Below are positions 11,501 through 23,990 of a stretch of 64,000 nucleotides of DNA, piece after piece. This DNA is from Ailurus styani (Eukaryota > Chordata > Mammalia > Carnivora > Ailuridae). Made by a program: the position numbers and the translations under genes. The stretch covers positions 720,915-784,914 of the forward strand of contig LNAC01000277.1 of the NCBI GenBank assembly GCA_002007465.1, in the 5' to 3' direction. Position 1 is the first letter of the stretch. Each line of letters begins with the position of its first letter. The notes beneath the pieces are model-generated. The model searched no databases and was not told the origin of the DNA. It saw nothing but the letters and a program-made list of their open reading frames with translations.

Positions 11501-11584
11501 CTTACATCTTGATTTTCTTTTCCACTTACAAGTTGGAATTTCACTTACATCATGGAATTTGTTCTACATCAAGACATAATTAGT

Positions 11585-11772
11585 GGGATGCCTGAGTGGC
11601 TCAGTCAGTTAAGTGTCTGCCTTTGGCTCAGATTATGATCCCAGAGTCCTGGCATCAAGCTCCACATCGGGCTCCCTGCTTGGTGGGGAGTCTGCTTGCT
11701 TCTTCCCCCCTACTCGTGCTTACTTTCTCTCTCTCTCTCTCTCAAATAAGTAAATAAAATCTTAAAAAAAAA
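11585..11772 (+). mobile_element. SINEC, sense
   Basis: Head GGGATGCCTGAGTGGCTCAG, a (CT)n run and an AAATAAAATCTT(A)n tail. The imperfect target duplication is ACATAATTAG before and ACATAACTGG after. Confidence 0.92.
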
Positions 11773-12169
11773 AACATAACTGGCATGTGCCTCATTTTTT
11801 TATATTTGATTATTATATTGGTCAAAGTAATACTGATGTGTAAAAGTTCAAGATTTATTCAAGATTTATGATAAAAAGCCATTCTATTGGTTTGTGATAA
11901 ACTGCCCTGCTACTGGCCATTTCTGCTTCCTTTTCTAGACGCAACCACTTGCCACTTGCTTCAGCTGTTTATTCTATTACTTTTCTATTGTCAGTCACTC
12001 ATATTGCTATTTCTAGATTGTTCATTTTTAGATATTATCTGAGTTTTTGCTATGAAAAATGAAGACTTAAATCTCCTATATATATTCTACGTGTACACTT
12101 CACTACATCTTTGTAACTTATCCCCAAACTCTCTTACAAGTAAACATGTAATGTAATTTTTTAGTTCCT

Positions 12170-13960
12170 TTTTTTAAATCTTTCTTGGAGCTCTTTATTC
12201 TCCCAATTTGGATTGATTGTTTGATAGGTCTGCTACAGAGCTAGTGTTTTGGTTCTTCTCTTAACCATTATTTTGAAAATTTCTTTTGTCTCTTTCCTTT
12301 GTTGAATTGCCTATTTTCTGAATGGTTTCCCTTGTTCTTGATTTACTTCCTTGTTAAGATGGAGCACATACTTTAGTAGTTTGCCTATAGAAGATACTTG
12401 GGGAGTAAATATTTTTTGAGCTCTTGTAGGTCTGAAATAATCTTCATATTTCCCACTCACTTAATTGATAGCCTTTTTGAGATATAATTCTAAATTGTAA
12501 ATAATTTTTCACAGATTTTTTGAAGGCATTCCTCCAGTGTTTTCTACCTCCCAGTACCACTTTTTTTTTTTTTTTAAAGATTTTATTTATTTATTTCACA
12601 GCGGGAGAGAGATTACAAGGAGGCAGAGAGGCAGGCAGAGAGAGAGGGGGAAGCAGGCTCCCCGCCAAGCAGAGAGCCCGATGCGGGCCTCGATCCCAGG
12701 ACCCTGAGATCACGACCCAGGCCGAAAGCAGAGGCTTTAACCCACTGAGCCACCCAGGCGCCCCAGTACCACTTGTGAAACGCCAAAGACTTCTGATTGT
12801 TTTCTTCATCCTATATATGAAACTTTTATGTTTTTGCCCCTCTTGATGCTTTTCTGACTTTTTCTTTTCCTAGAGGTTCTGAAATTCACGGATGATTGAC
12901 TTAATATGTGTATTCTTTGATAAATTGTATTGGGCATTTGGATTTCAATCCAGAAATTCATATACTTTAAAAGTGGAAAATTTCTTACATTATTCCCTTG
13001 ATAATTTCTTTCCCTCCATTTTTGCTATTGTTTCTTTCTAGGATACCTGCTGGTCTTACGGATGCTCTTCTGAGCCAGCCTCCCTCCCTCCCTTCCTCCC
13101 TTTATTCCTTCTTCTTTCCTTCTCTACTTCTGTTCTCCTTTCTAGGAGATTTCTTTACCTGTGTTTTCCAGTCCTTCTGTGAAATTATTTACTTTGACGG
13201 TTATATTTTTGACTTCCAGAGCTCTTCCTCATTCTCAGAATATTCCTTTTTATAGCCTACTATTATTGTTTGATGGGTATAATATTTCTTCTGTGGCTCT
13301 GAGAACTTAAAAAAGTTTTAACCTTTTTGGAAGTTTTATTCTGTTCCTTTTGTTGTCTTTGCCATTCATTGTGGGTCAGAAGCCTCCTTGTTTTCTGAGT
13401 TCAAAATGAAGAAGGGCACTGGGTGTCTTATCTTCCAGGATAAGTTTGGACTCCCATCTCCGCATATGCACTGTGGCCTATCAACCCCACCGATAGCTGT
13501 GTTTGGTGTTCAGACTCTCTCTGTTTTAGCCTTTTCTAAGAGGACACCTCTTAGGAAATCTGTCTTTTTGGGGTCAAAGAGGTGACCTGGAGATTTTATA
13601 GATTTTGAAAGACTTCCAGATAATCTTTCTGTTTTTAAGCTCTTCCAGGATTCATCTTTAGAAGTACCAAGTGTGCTTCAGATTCCTTTTTGGGCTTTTT
13701 GGGGTCCTGGGGACACAGATCAATTTACTTTTTTGTAAGGTCTTTGTTGTCTTCACACTCTTTAGACTAGTTTTGGCCTACTCACATCTGCTAGGTCAGT
13801 TACAACTTGTTTATCTGCTTTTCTGGTTCCAGACTTTGATACTCTTATCTCTTCTGCTGTTGAGTCCTTTCATATTCTGTTTGGGGGTAGGTGGGCAGAA
13901 GAGAGGGAAAGAGAGTTTATGGATTATTGGATTACCAATTTAGTGATGTTGTTGGGGAAG
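12170..13960 (-). mobile_element. LINE ORF1-like old sequence (L1 or HAL1), antisense
   Basis: Phrases such as GGCATTCCTCCAGTGTTTTC, TTCCCTTGATAATTTCTTTC and CCAGAGCTCTTCCTCATTCT resemble the complement of an ORF1-only or old L1 5' half. The SINE at 12562-12763 interrupts it. The family call is tentative, and the right part (13280-13960) fits only weakly. Confidence 0.4.
12562..12763 (-). mobile_element. SINEC, young mustelid-type copy, antisense
   Basis: It carries the variant body GAGATTACAAGGAGGCAGAG and the head complement GGCTTTAACCCACTGAGCCA, a form I associate with weasel-family genomes. Target duplication CAGTACCACTT at 12552-12562 and 12764-12774. Confidence 0.93.
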
Positions 13961-14910
13961 AGAGATTACTCCTTCTGTTCACTCTGTCATATTTAAGCAG
14001 AAACGTTACAAAAGCAGTTTTATTAGTGTTGAGGTAGGAATCAGAGAGGCTTGGGATTCAGTTGAATGTGAGAAACTAGACATAGGGCATATAATCTAAT
14101 ATTTTATTGGTTATAAGTAGAATAAAAGGAGGAATGAAATGCTAAATATATTACCAACTTCAACTGAGCCCTCATTTGCCTGAGGATCTGCATTCTTCTA
14201 ATCTTCCTGCTCTTCCCTTCCCTAATGTGACTTATTCCTTGCTCCACTTTTCTCAAACTTCTAACCTCCCTCAGGCAACTTTCTTCTCATTCTGATCTTA
14301 TCTTCACAGAGAATGTGTGCTGGAGTCTCCCCAGCTCTTCCATTGACACCCATTTGCATTTACCAGCATTTATTCCTCTTCTGTCCTTTCACAGTGGAAC
14401 ACTATTTGCTGGGATTGTATTTTGTTTTTATATCTAGAGTTTATTTTTCCACTTGAACTTTGACATCTGATAAGGTAAATATAAAATGCTGATTATAATA
14501 GGAAATATGACTTTTCCCCCCTGGAGTACTTTATAGCGATAATACTAGCTCCACACAAAGAGAACATAACCAGTTAAAGTCACTTATTAATTTGACTAAA
14601 ATACTTAATACTTCAAAATACCTTGGCTTCTCTGAATGTATTTTTATAACAAACATCAAATCGTCTGAGAAAAGTCAGGATATTACAAGTTTTACTTAAA
14701 GTTTGGGCTCAGTTTTCAATCTTTTGTATATGTCATTAGCAGTATTTCACGACCTTTTTCAGAACTTTTATAGAACAGAGTAATATTTCTATTGTTAATT
14801 TGACCGCAGAAACCATAAAGCACTTTGAGTCACTTTAGCACTTGTAATGATTATTGTTTACTGTTTGAATAAGAATTGTTTGCATTTTAACCATCTAGAT
14901 AGAGCCTGTA

Positions 14911-14984
14911 TATACTATACTATATATATTATATATATACATACACACATATATTGTATATATATAATACTATATAATACATGA
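14911..14984. repeat. TA-rich imperfect microsatellite
   Basis: Alternating TATATA with CACACA interruptions, 265 nt upstream of the 61-nt STAU2 exon. Confidence 0.9.
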
Positions 14985-15249
14985 ATATGGGGCTTTCTTG
15001 ATTACTTAAATTGTAAATTTAGATGAACAGATAAAAGCAGAAGGAGACATAAGAATAGATTTGCATGTAGAAAAGGAAGAATGAAACTGTTCATATTAGT
15101 TACTTTTGTGTCCGTAGTCCAGGGGTTAAAGAGGGAGAGAATAAATAATCACGTGAGAGACTTTTGCCTTTGCTTAATTGGTTATTTAACTTTTTTCTTT
15201 TTGAATAAATCTGTTTCTCTGGATTTAAACAGTTGACTTAATCTTTCAG

Positions 15250-15310
15250 ACAGGGGAAAACAAAGGATGGAGTGGTCCAAAGGCTGGGTTTCCTGAACCA
15301 ACAAATAACA
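15250..15310 (+). CDS. STAU2: STAU2 internal coding exon, linker after dsRNA-binding domain 4
   Basis: A small 61-nt exon that continues the frame of the exon at 3028-3159. The acceptor is CTTTCAG ending at 15249 and the donor is a near-ideal GTAAGT starting at 15311. Read in phase 0 it gives TGENKGWSGPKAGFPEPTNN plus the first base of a Thr codon, completed by CT at 44743-44744. This matches the Staufen-2 linker; from memory the human protein has Pro where this one has Ala in GPKAGF. In Staufen proteins this stretch lies between dsRNA-binding domain 4 and the region related to the tubulin-binding segment of STAU1. Its length is not a multiple of three, so skipping it alone would break the frame. 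Confidence 0.95.
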
Positions 15311-15644
15311 GTAAGTTTTCACTTTCATGTTGACTACAGTTGGTGTTTGTCAGTGGTTCAGTGATTAGACTGTCAGTGGATATTTATTGGGTCTATTTGG
15401 GCTTGAGATGTTGTGTGGAAGACAAGGAAGTCATGGTACTTGCTTTCCTAGGGCTGACGGAAGACACAAGCACTCATATTCTTAGCATGGTTAGTCATTG
15501 CAAACAGAGTACCATTTACTCCACATGGCGAGGATCTAATTTTTTAAAGTTGCTTTTATTGCAACATTGTTATAATATAAAAGAATCAAGAAAGTAAAGC
15601 AATTATCTATAAACCCATTATACTCTAAAATCAACTGTTTCAAG

Positions 15645-15879
15645 ATGAAATCAGAGAGGGAGACAAACCAGAAGAGACTCTTAATCATAGGAAACAAAGT
15701 GCTGAGGGTTGCTGGAGGGGAGGTGGGGTTGGGAGGGTGGGGTAGCGGGGTGAGGGACATTAAGGAGGACATGGGATATAGTGAGCACTGGGTATTATAT
15801 AAGACTGATGAATCACTAAACTCTACCTCTGAAAGTAATAATGCACTATATGTTAATTAATTAAATTAAATAAAAAAAT
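15645..15879 (+). mobile_element. 5'-truncated carnivore L1, 3' end only, sense
   Basis: Typical carnivore L1 3' end: GAAATCAGAGAGGGAGACAA, a G-rich tract at 15713-15755, ACTGATGAATCACTAAACTC, then an A-rich AAATAAAAAAATAAA tail. Target duplication AAAATCAACTGTTTCA at about 15627-15643 and after the tail. One of only two L1 pieces here in sense orientation to STAU2. Confidence 0.9.
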
Positions 15880-16905
15880 AAAATCAACTGTTTCACATTT
15901 CAGTTCTTTTTACGTACACACACATTTTTATATAATTATCATATAGATGAAAGTTTGTACTGTGTTGTTTTCATTTAACACAGTAATAAGCATTGTTCAT
16001 ATTGTGCTGTGTTGTTAGAGTGTTTACTATTTTATTAAAGTTGCTAATGGAAATATGAGAAATGTGAGCAGTTTTATTCCAAATATAGTGTTATCAGATA
16101 CTTGAAAATCCTTTTAGTTTCTTTTCTCAAAGGTACATGATCAAACTGTTATGCATTGGAAGCACAAGCATCTTTCTTTAACTTCCTCCCACCTCTCCCA
16201 AAAAGTGTCTGTTTTCCCTGATGTGACCATTTTACTATAAATCAGTGAAACAAATAGCCAGCCAGTGAAAACTATGAAATGAAGTCTTCATTGAAACCAA
16301 ATTTATCTCATGTCTAACTCTGGTTCTCTTCCTTATAACCTGTAGAAACTGACTAAGCTTAAGTATGTAAATGGTCATAATGAAGAGTATTCTTTAATAT
16401 TAACAGCTTGTCTCTTGATGTATAATAAAATCAGTAACAAACTTTAATCAAAGCATGCTTATGAGAATTGCATTCTTGGATCATCAAAACTAGCTTCTTG
16501 AAAAGAATATTTCAGTGAGGTAATGGTATTCATAAGTTACTTTCTGGGAATAATTTAAATAATTTAATAGGACTCTGAGCCTTTGGTCTATATATATAAG
16601 AATGATGAATGTAATAGGCTTAGCACATAGCCCAAAGAAAAAAATGGAATCAGGTCAGAATTCTCAGAAAGTTTGTGTTTAATTCCTTTGATGTTTGAAT
16701 ATATAGGTTTGTAATTACTTGGTAAGGGAATGTAAGAAGCATTAAATTGATTTTAGTTTTTTGTAAAATGCTTAGCCCAGTACCTGTTTCCTAGTAAGTA
16801 CATAATGAATGTTGATTTTCTTCCATGCCTTCTCCCTCCCTTTTTAAATAAAAATTACATAATTCTATGTAGGCTTATCAAAAAATCCCATTCTTACACT
16901 TTTTT

Positions 16906-17100
16906 TTTAGTTTTTTTTTTTTTTAAGATTTACTTGAGTAGAGGGAACAGAGGAGGGGGGGGAAAGAGAGAGAGAGAATTTCAAGCAGGCTTCCCACTGA
17001 GCATAGAGCCTGACATGGGGCTCCATCTCACAACCCTGAGATCAGACCTGAGCTGAAACCAAGAATTGGACTGTCAACTCACTATGCCACCCAGCTGACC
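16906..17100 (-). mobile_element. SINEC, old diverged copy, antisense
   Basis: A T-run then AAGATTTACTTGAGTAGAGG at the left; a degenerate head complement TATGCCACCCAGCTGACC at the right. It is nevertheless flanked by a clear target duplication CCCATTCTTACACTTTT (16887- and 17101-17117). Confidence 0.9.
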
Positions 17101-20100
17101 CCCATTCTTACACTTTTAACCTGTCAGATGTTTTTTAATGTACCAGGTGACCAATGTATATGTAGTTTATATTTGAGTAGTTACTATTGGCACTAGATAT
17201 TTTTTCAAATATAAACATTATGCTTTTGAACATGGAAGTCAAATAGTTTTAACATGAAATCACATTATAAATAACCTGCAAACTCTATCATTTAACAGTG
17301 ATATTTTCCCTCTTAGCTTTAATTTTTTTTTCTTTTTGCTAAGGGATTTTGGAACTTATTTGCGAGTAGGGGAAGAGATAGTCCAAAGAGACCAGTGAGT
17401 TTCAGTGATCAGAAATGTGTAAAAATGTATGTTAGAAGGGATAAAGCTATTTGGAGCCAGCTTAAAACTTAACCAAACTGTTAACACTTTAGAAATTCCC
17501 TCGGTCTCCAGTAGTTCAAATTGAGAATTTGAAAGAAGGATACGATCCCTCAGCCCTTCCAAACTGTGAGAGGTGAGAAAGCCAATGCCTGGGTTCCTCC
17601 CTCTAAACACTGAGTGGTTTCTGCCTCAGGTTACCCCAGAGGATGCTGGCAGCCCTGCTCTGAAACTAACTGCTTCACTCCCCGATGGCTGGTTCTCTCT
17701 AGTGGCACCCCAGTGTCCTCTTCCTAACTACTTAAATACAACATTAACAAAAAGTTTGTTTCTTAGCAATCGATCATTCAGGTGATGAATCCATTACCTG
17801 AAAATTAAATTTGTATATTATGGTAACATTAATGTTAAATTCTTTTTACTTAATCCCTTAAGTTTGAAATTCTGCCCTAACTGGTTTCTGTCTCATGAAG
17901 AATACCCGTGTTGAGAGTTTTGCAGGCCAAGGTGAGAGTAGGCATCTCTTGGAATGGCACATGTGGGGGAAGACAAGAATTTGAGGTTGCCTTGCTGGCT
18001 GCCACACTGGCGTATTTTCTGACCTTGAGCACCTTGTTTCACGTCTTCTGATTCAATGAGCTTTGTTAAAAGTTATGCATACCAGTTTATAATGCTGAGT
18101 GTCTTTAACAATCTAACATTTGTAAAATGATTAACCATCCTTGAATAACATCCGAAAAGGTAACATACTACTTTGTGAAAAGTAGAACATTATTATAAAG
18201 TGACTCTCTCTATATTATTTTCTTTATTAAACTATATTACTTTACAAATTATAGTTAGCTAACAATTATTTGGATAACTATTATGAAATTAACTTGGAAC
18301 CATAGTGTACAAAAATTAAAAGCAGGGAATGCAGAATTGGAAAGGAGAAAGAAAATTTTAACCTGGTATAGCTAGCACCTAACTCTAAGTAGACAAAAAA
18401 AAGTTAATGTACACGTGTATTTAATTTTTGAAGTAGAAGATATTTTTTCAAAGATTACAGTCATAAGAAACTGCTAACAATTACAACTAAAAAATGGTTT
18501 AAATGGTTTTGCAAGTGACTGTGATTGCATAGCCTGACTCCTGGCTTGATTGCCTGCAGATTTAAAATATGGACCTAATTTTTGAATGCTTCTCAGGCTT
18601 TCTTCATTCTACTGAGTTGCAGCAAAAGGTAGAGTGACTGTTTTAAGTGTGTTTTTACCCTTTGAATCACTGTCATAGTCATGTTGAAGTGCAAGAACAC
18701 ATAACTCTGTGATGTGAGGTTTGTGTTAAATTTAGCATGGGGCAATTTTATGCTTGGCATACACATAAAAAGCTAGATTTTTACAGATGAATGACTAAAA
18801 AGTTTTTTTTTAAAGATCATGCATTTTAAAGATCTACTGACGGCTCATGGAAAATTTTGTAAAATATTTAGATACAGTTCAGTTGATAATATCTTTTATT
18901 TTGTATTCACATTCCATGTTTCTTATTAATAGAGGCTTTTACTTAAAAACAGGTTCATTGTTTCTTAAAGGTGAACTCTAGCTTAATTCAAAATTGGACT
19001 AAGCTCAAAGGTATTCACTGGTATGTGCTGAATCCACCCACTAAAAGATTATTTGGAGGCATTTTTCACATAAATATTTTTCCGTTAACCTTTTAAAAAG
19101 TTTTATTTAGCCCCTGTGAAATATGCTGGCTCTTCTAGGTTCATTAGAGATGACCCAGGACAAATACTTTTGGGATGGGATAGAATTCTTATTGACCTTT
19201 TCAAGTATTGTAGTTGACTTGCCAAAATTTTTGTCACTTTTCTGTCATATCCATATATTGTTAAACTCTGTACATCCTGAAACCAGGAGGCCAAACCATC
19301 CCAGTGACATGACTTAAGATAGACTGTAGGCTTGTTTCCCACATGCTGTGTATTGTATATATTTAGAATCTCTGCTTTTTTGTGTGGGTGTGGGTGAGGG
19401 TTGTACTTTTAATTTTAAGATAACAGATTAATAGATTCTTTAAGTGTTTGGGGAGAGGTCCCTGAACAATTTACTTTTGTGCCTCTCATAACAAAACCAC
19501 TTTGTAATGAGACAAATAAGTTAGTTGGATTTAAATATTAAACAAAGTGATCAAGTTAATTATTTAGACATAAATACTATGTTGGAAATCCAAGAGTGTA
19601 GCTGACTTGTAGCTGTCTACTTTTAAAAGATTGTTAGGTTATTTGTGTCCTGGCTGGTTGTCTTTGAACAAAGTCCTATCCCATAAATAAAGGGTTATTG
19701 AACTGGCAGCTGGGGGCAATAAGACCTACACATCCTCCCTCATTACCTGTGCTCTTGTACCTGCTAAGACTACAGGTGGAAATGCTGGTCCTCCCCTGAA
19801 CAAGGGAAGACAGATTAAAATGTTCCAGAAAAGTTCTCTCCCCCTTAGCCATGGGTGGCTATGTTGGACTTGCCTGAGTGTTGAGACGCCTTTTTATTAC
19901 TTGGACTGGGATTCTTTTGTCTTGCCCATTGAATCTAGGGAGAAGAGAGGCAGCATTAAGCTTGCTTCTGTTACAGTCACACAAGTTGAGTTTGTAGTTA
20001 AAGGCCCATTGATTTATGGAAAAAGAATCTGAAACTCGAATGTAAGTCTTTAATTAGATTAACAGTGATAGTATATTTTTTGCAATATTCTCAGGGAAGA

Positions 20101-20137
20101 TTCAATTTAATTTTTAATTAATTTAAAAACTGATTTG

Positions 20138-20294
20138 AGGGTGCCTGGGTGGCTCGGTGGGTTAAGCCTCTGCCTTTGGCTCAGGTCATGATCTCAGGGT
20201 CCTGGGATCGAGTCCCACGTGGGGCTCTCTGCTCAGTGGGGAATCTGCTTTTCCTTCTCCCACTCCCCCTGCTTGTGTTCCCTCTCTCTCGAAA

Positions 20295-20341
<47 letters not shown>

Positions 20342-20404
20342 AATCTTTTAAAAAAATAAAATAAAATTAAAAAAAAAAATAAAAAAAATAAAATAAAATA
20401 AAAT
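20138..20404 (+). mobile_element. SINEC, sense, with long AAAT-type tail
   Basis: Head GGGTGCCTGGGTGGCTCGGT with GGGTTAAGCCTCTGCC, a young variant. The tail expands into about a dozen AAAT units (20293-20342) followed by A-rich AAATAAA sequence. Target duplication AAACTGATTTGA on both sides (about 20126-20137 and 20405-20416). Confidence 0.94.
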
Positions 20405-20721
20405 AAACTGATTTGACTCATATTTTTAGACAAAAAAAGATTCAGATACATGGTTTTTAAAAAGGATCCATATGAGCAATTTAAAGGTGCATTTATTGAT
20501 TGCAATATGAGAGTATTTTTTAAGTGTAAGAGCAAAGCATGAAAGCACAAAGAAAAAAAGATGGATATAAGTACATAAAAACTAAAAGTGAATTTAGGAA
20601 GCAGCATAAGAAAATAAAAAGGCAAATGATAAACTGTAAATTGTAGCATATATAGCAACAGGATAAATAAATACAAAGGACACAAATAGGCTAATAATAA
20701 TAAAATTTAAAAATATATATA

Positions 20722-20898
20722 TTTTTAAAATTTTTATTTATTTATTTGTCAGAGAGAGAGAGCACAAGAATGGGGAGCAGCAGGCAGAGGGAGAAGAAGG
20801 CCGAGTGAGGAGCCTGATGTGGGACTCTCCCAGGACCCAGGGATCACAGTCTGAGCCTAAGGCAGCCGCTTAACTGACTGAACCACCCAGGCATGCCC
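20722..20898 (-). mobile_element. SINEC, antisense
   Basis: Tail complement TTTTTATTTATTTATTTGTC at the left; GAACCACCCAGGCATGCCCC at the right. Confidence 0.9.
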
Positions 20899-20947
20899 CA
20901 CCTTTTTTTTTTTTTTTTTTAAGTTTTTTTAAAACACTCATGGGGCT

Positions 20948-21134
20948 GGGGCACCTGGGTGGCTTAGATAGTTGGGTATCTGCCTTCAGCTCAGGTCATG
21001 ATCTCCAGGTCCTGGGATCAAGCACCATGTTGGACTCCCAGCTCAGCAGGGAGTCAGCTTCTCGCTCTCCATTTGCCTCTCTATCTGCTTGTGCTCTCTC
21101 TCTCTCAAGTGAATAAAGGAAATCTTAAAAACAA
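20948..21134 (+). mobile_element. SINEC, sense
   Basis: Head GGGCACCTGGGTGGCTTAGA and tail CAAGTGAATAAAGGAAATCT. Part of the five-SINE cluster. Confidence 0.9.
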
Positions 21135-21146
21135 AGCAAAAGACAC

Positions 21147-21320
21147 AGGGCGCCTGGGGGGCTCGGTCCATTAAGCATTTGACTTCAGCTCAGGTCATGA
21201 TCTTGGGGTCCTAGGATCAAGCCCTGTGCCAGGCTCTGTGCTCACTGGGGAATCTGCTTGAGGATTCTCTCTCTCCTGTCTGCCCCCCACCCAAATAATG
21301 ATTTTTTCAAAACAAAACAA
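21147..21320 (+). mobile_element. SINEC, sense, adjacent to the previous copy
   Basis: Head AGGGCGCCTGGGGGGCTCGG. The body has GGCTCTGTGCTCACTGGGGA and the tail degenerates to CCAAATAATGATTTTTTC. Confidence 0.88.
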
Positions 21321-21444
21321 AACCAGTCACAAACTTTGGCCTGAATTTTACAATCTGGTTGAATTTAAACATGGAGTATATATTAAAGAGCTAGGGCAGC
21401 AGTTATCTATATACTGAAATCCACTCAAGGAAACTTTTCTAATT

Positions 21445-21624
21445 TTAATATTTATTTATTTATTTTTAAAGAGAGAGTGGTGGGAGGGGCAGAGGGAGAG
21501 AGAGGATCTCAAGCAGACTCTCCCTGGCATGGAGCCCAGCACCGGGCTCTATCTTATGACTCTGAGATCATGACCTGAGCTGAAATTGAGTCAGACGCTT
21601 AACCCATTCAACCCAGATACCTCT
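21445..21624 (-). mobile_element. SINEC, old diverged copy, antisense
   Basis: TATTTATTTATTTATTTTTA at the left and a strongly decayed head complement (CCCATTCAACCCAGATACCT) at the right. The middle still reads GATCATGACCTGAGCTGAAA. Confidence 0.82.
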
Positions 21625-22059
21625 CTGACTGTTTTTTTAAGGAAGAGAAAATGTAGTTTTCTAAAGTCTGAGTGAAATTTTAATTTTAGATATTTGTTCT
21701 GGAAATCTGAAATAGATGCTCTTCCCAGAGCTCAATGGGGATCAAAAGGTGTCTAAAACTATCATTTTCATAACTGGAAGACAGCATATAATGCCACATA
21801 GGGGAAAGTCTCCCAGAGACTGAAAGTTGAAGAATTAATGTAACTACTTAATTGATTTTCTCTGTTATAAAAGGGACTCTACAATAAGCAGAAGGAGAAA
21901 ATCAAGTTAATGCTCATAAATACTTATTCATCAACTTATCTAGAAGGATGGAGTTTTATAAATCCAGTGCGGTACATTACAGTTTGCCAAGAAATGTTAA
22001 ACTTGTGTGTTATCATCTTTAAAGAAAAAACACAACTTGACACATATTTAACACATTTT

Positions 22060-23990
22060 AAGTTATGAAGATGATAATACAGTATACATTTGTGAACCCA
22101 CCACTCAATTTAAGAATCAGAATATTACGGATGTCCTTATGTCCACATTTTCCTCTTTCATATGTATCCCTTGGCCTCCCACACGTCTCCACAATAGAGG
22201 TGACCAGTCTGTCTGGATTTTATATGTGGTCCCTTTATCCTTTATTCCATAGGTTCACCAAAAAAGTCCTTAACAGTATTTGTTTAGTTTTGCTTTTTAT
22301 TTTCTTTAACTTTAGAAAGACAGCATTATTTCTAAGCTTTTTCTCCCACTTACTGTAATTTAAGATTAATTTGTTACATTATAATATTTTATCCATTATG
22401 TGTATATTGATCTACATTTGAGTTATTTTCAGGATTTTATTATTATAAACAGTGTAACTGAACATTTTTGAACCTTTCTCCTGGTGCACATGACTGAGTT
22501 TTGGGGATCACACATGGCAGTGGAATTCATATATTATAGGGCATATGTACATTCAGATTTACAAAAACACTAGTTGCTTTGTAACGGAAGAGCTTAAGTG
22601 CCCCTCAAGTATCTAGTTCTCCACACTGCTAGAAATAGACATTTAAAAAATTTCTTTTACCTTTGATTTCATTTTCGATAATGAATTTAGTTGAAGTTTA
22701 GTTCCAATTCAACTATATCATTAATCTTATTTTTCTTTTTTCTTTTTAGTTTTTTTCAGTGGATAAAAATAATTGAAAAAAGGTGAAAAGTCTCCCCCAC
22801 TTTTGTTCCATTTGCACAATTTTTACCGTTTCCCAAGCAAGTTAACTTTTATGTTTGGTTAGTTTCTTTTGTGCTGTTTCAGTCTTTTCATACATATACA
22901 AGTAAATTCAAGTATGTATTATTATATCCCCTAGCATTCCAGATACACTGTTGTACAATTTTCTCTTTCACTTAACAATATGTCCTGAAGAGCCTTTCAT
23001 ATTGATATGCATAGTTCTTTATTATTATTTAACTGGTTTCTAAATGATGGGCATTTAGATTGTTTATGTTATTTTTCTATTATAAATTATCCTGCTGTGT
23101 AAAACCTCGTACATATATCATTTTACATGTGTGTTAGTGGGTAAATTGGGTAAATTCCTACAAGTGGAATTACTGAGTCGAAGAATATGAACACGTATAA
23201 TTTTGATAGATGTAGCCAGGTTATACTCAGTAGATTTAACAATTTACATTCCTACCAGCTGTAAATGAGATTTCCTGTTTCCCCACAGCTTTAGAAACAC
23301 AATCTGCTGTCAAACTCCTGGATCTGTGCCAATCTGATAGTTGAAATATGGTATTCAGTGTAGTTTTATTTTGCATTTCTCCTATTGTGAGTGAAATTAA
23401 TGAGATTAATTATATTTTTGTATGTGAGCCATTTCTATACTTTTTATGTCAGTGACGTCCTAACTAGTGCTCATTTTAAAGTTAGATTGTTGGTCTTTTA
23501 TTCTTTCTAATTTGATAAGAGTGTGTGTGTATGTGCCTTTATGATATGACTTGCCAATATATTTCAAGTTCTCTTTGTTTATGGTGAAGTCTTCTTTTAA
23601 AGTTTGGTTTTCTTTTTAGTATATTTGCATGGTTTTTCTTTTATAGTCCATAAAGCACTTATAATCTTAACATAGTTAATAATGCCTTCCCACTGTGAAA
23701 TTATAAAAAATTCTCTTACATTATCTTCTGGGACTTTTATAATACGTTTTTTTTTTTGTCTTTAAATCTGTGATCCATCTAGGATTTATACTGCAAGTAA
23801 GGCTTCAACTTTAATCCCTATGGCATCGAAACTTTACCGTTATCATATACTGAGATTCTGTATTTGGTTTTCTTCTGGACTTTCTGTTTTCTTCTCTTCC
23901 TCTGAGTGTTCATGCACCAGTTTTAATCATTGTGTCTTTATTGTGTTTTGACATGAATCATGTGAAAACTCTGTTTGTTTAAAACAAATA
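22060..23990 (-). mobile_element. Old L1 3'-UTR/ORF2-like fragments, antisense
   Basis: Two stretches (about 22060-22640 and 22780-23990) resemble L1 3'-UTR complements: ACCCACCACTCAATTTAAGA, CAAGTGGAATTACTGAGTCG and ACATTCCTACCAGCTGTAAA. They are diverged, and family and edges are approximate. 22640-22780 is unassigned. Confidence 0.55.

Larger units (their letters stand above)
3160..15249 (+). other. STAU2: STAU2 intron, 12,090 nt
   Basis: The intron is bounded by the GTGAGA donor and CTTTCAG acceptor of the flanking exons. 3160-4400 shows no recognisable gene or repeat. 4405-5400 holds old unassigned repeats, 5845-13960 is dense LINE sequence with insertions, and 13960-14900 and 14985-15249 show nothing recognisable. 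Confidence 0.93.

Noticed and set aside
15340..15597. 85-codon open frame just after the 61-nt exon
   Set aside because: It is intron sequence after a near-ideal GTAAGT donor. It does not continue the STAU2 frame or resemble a known protein.
20233..20685. 150-codon open frame on the - strand, the longest in the window
   Set aside because: It runs through the SINE and its AAAT tail (repeated FIYLFIYLFIY) into AT-rich intron. Low complexity, with no domain or conserved motif.
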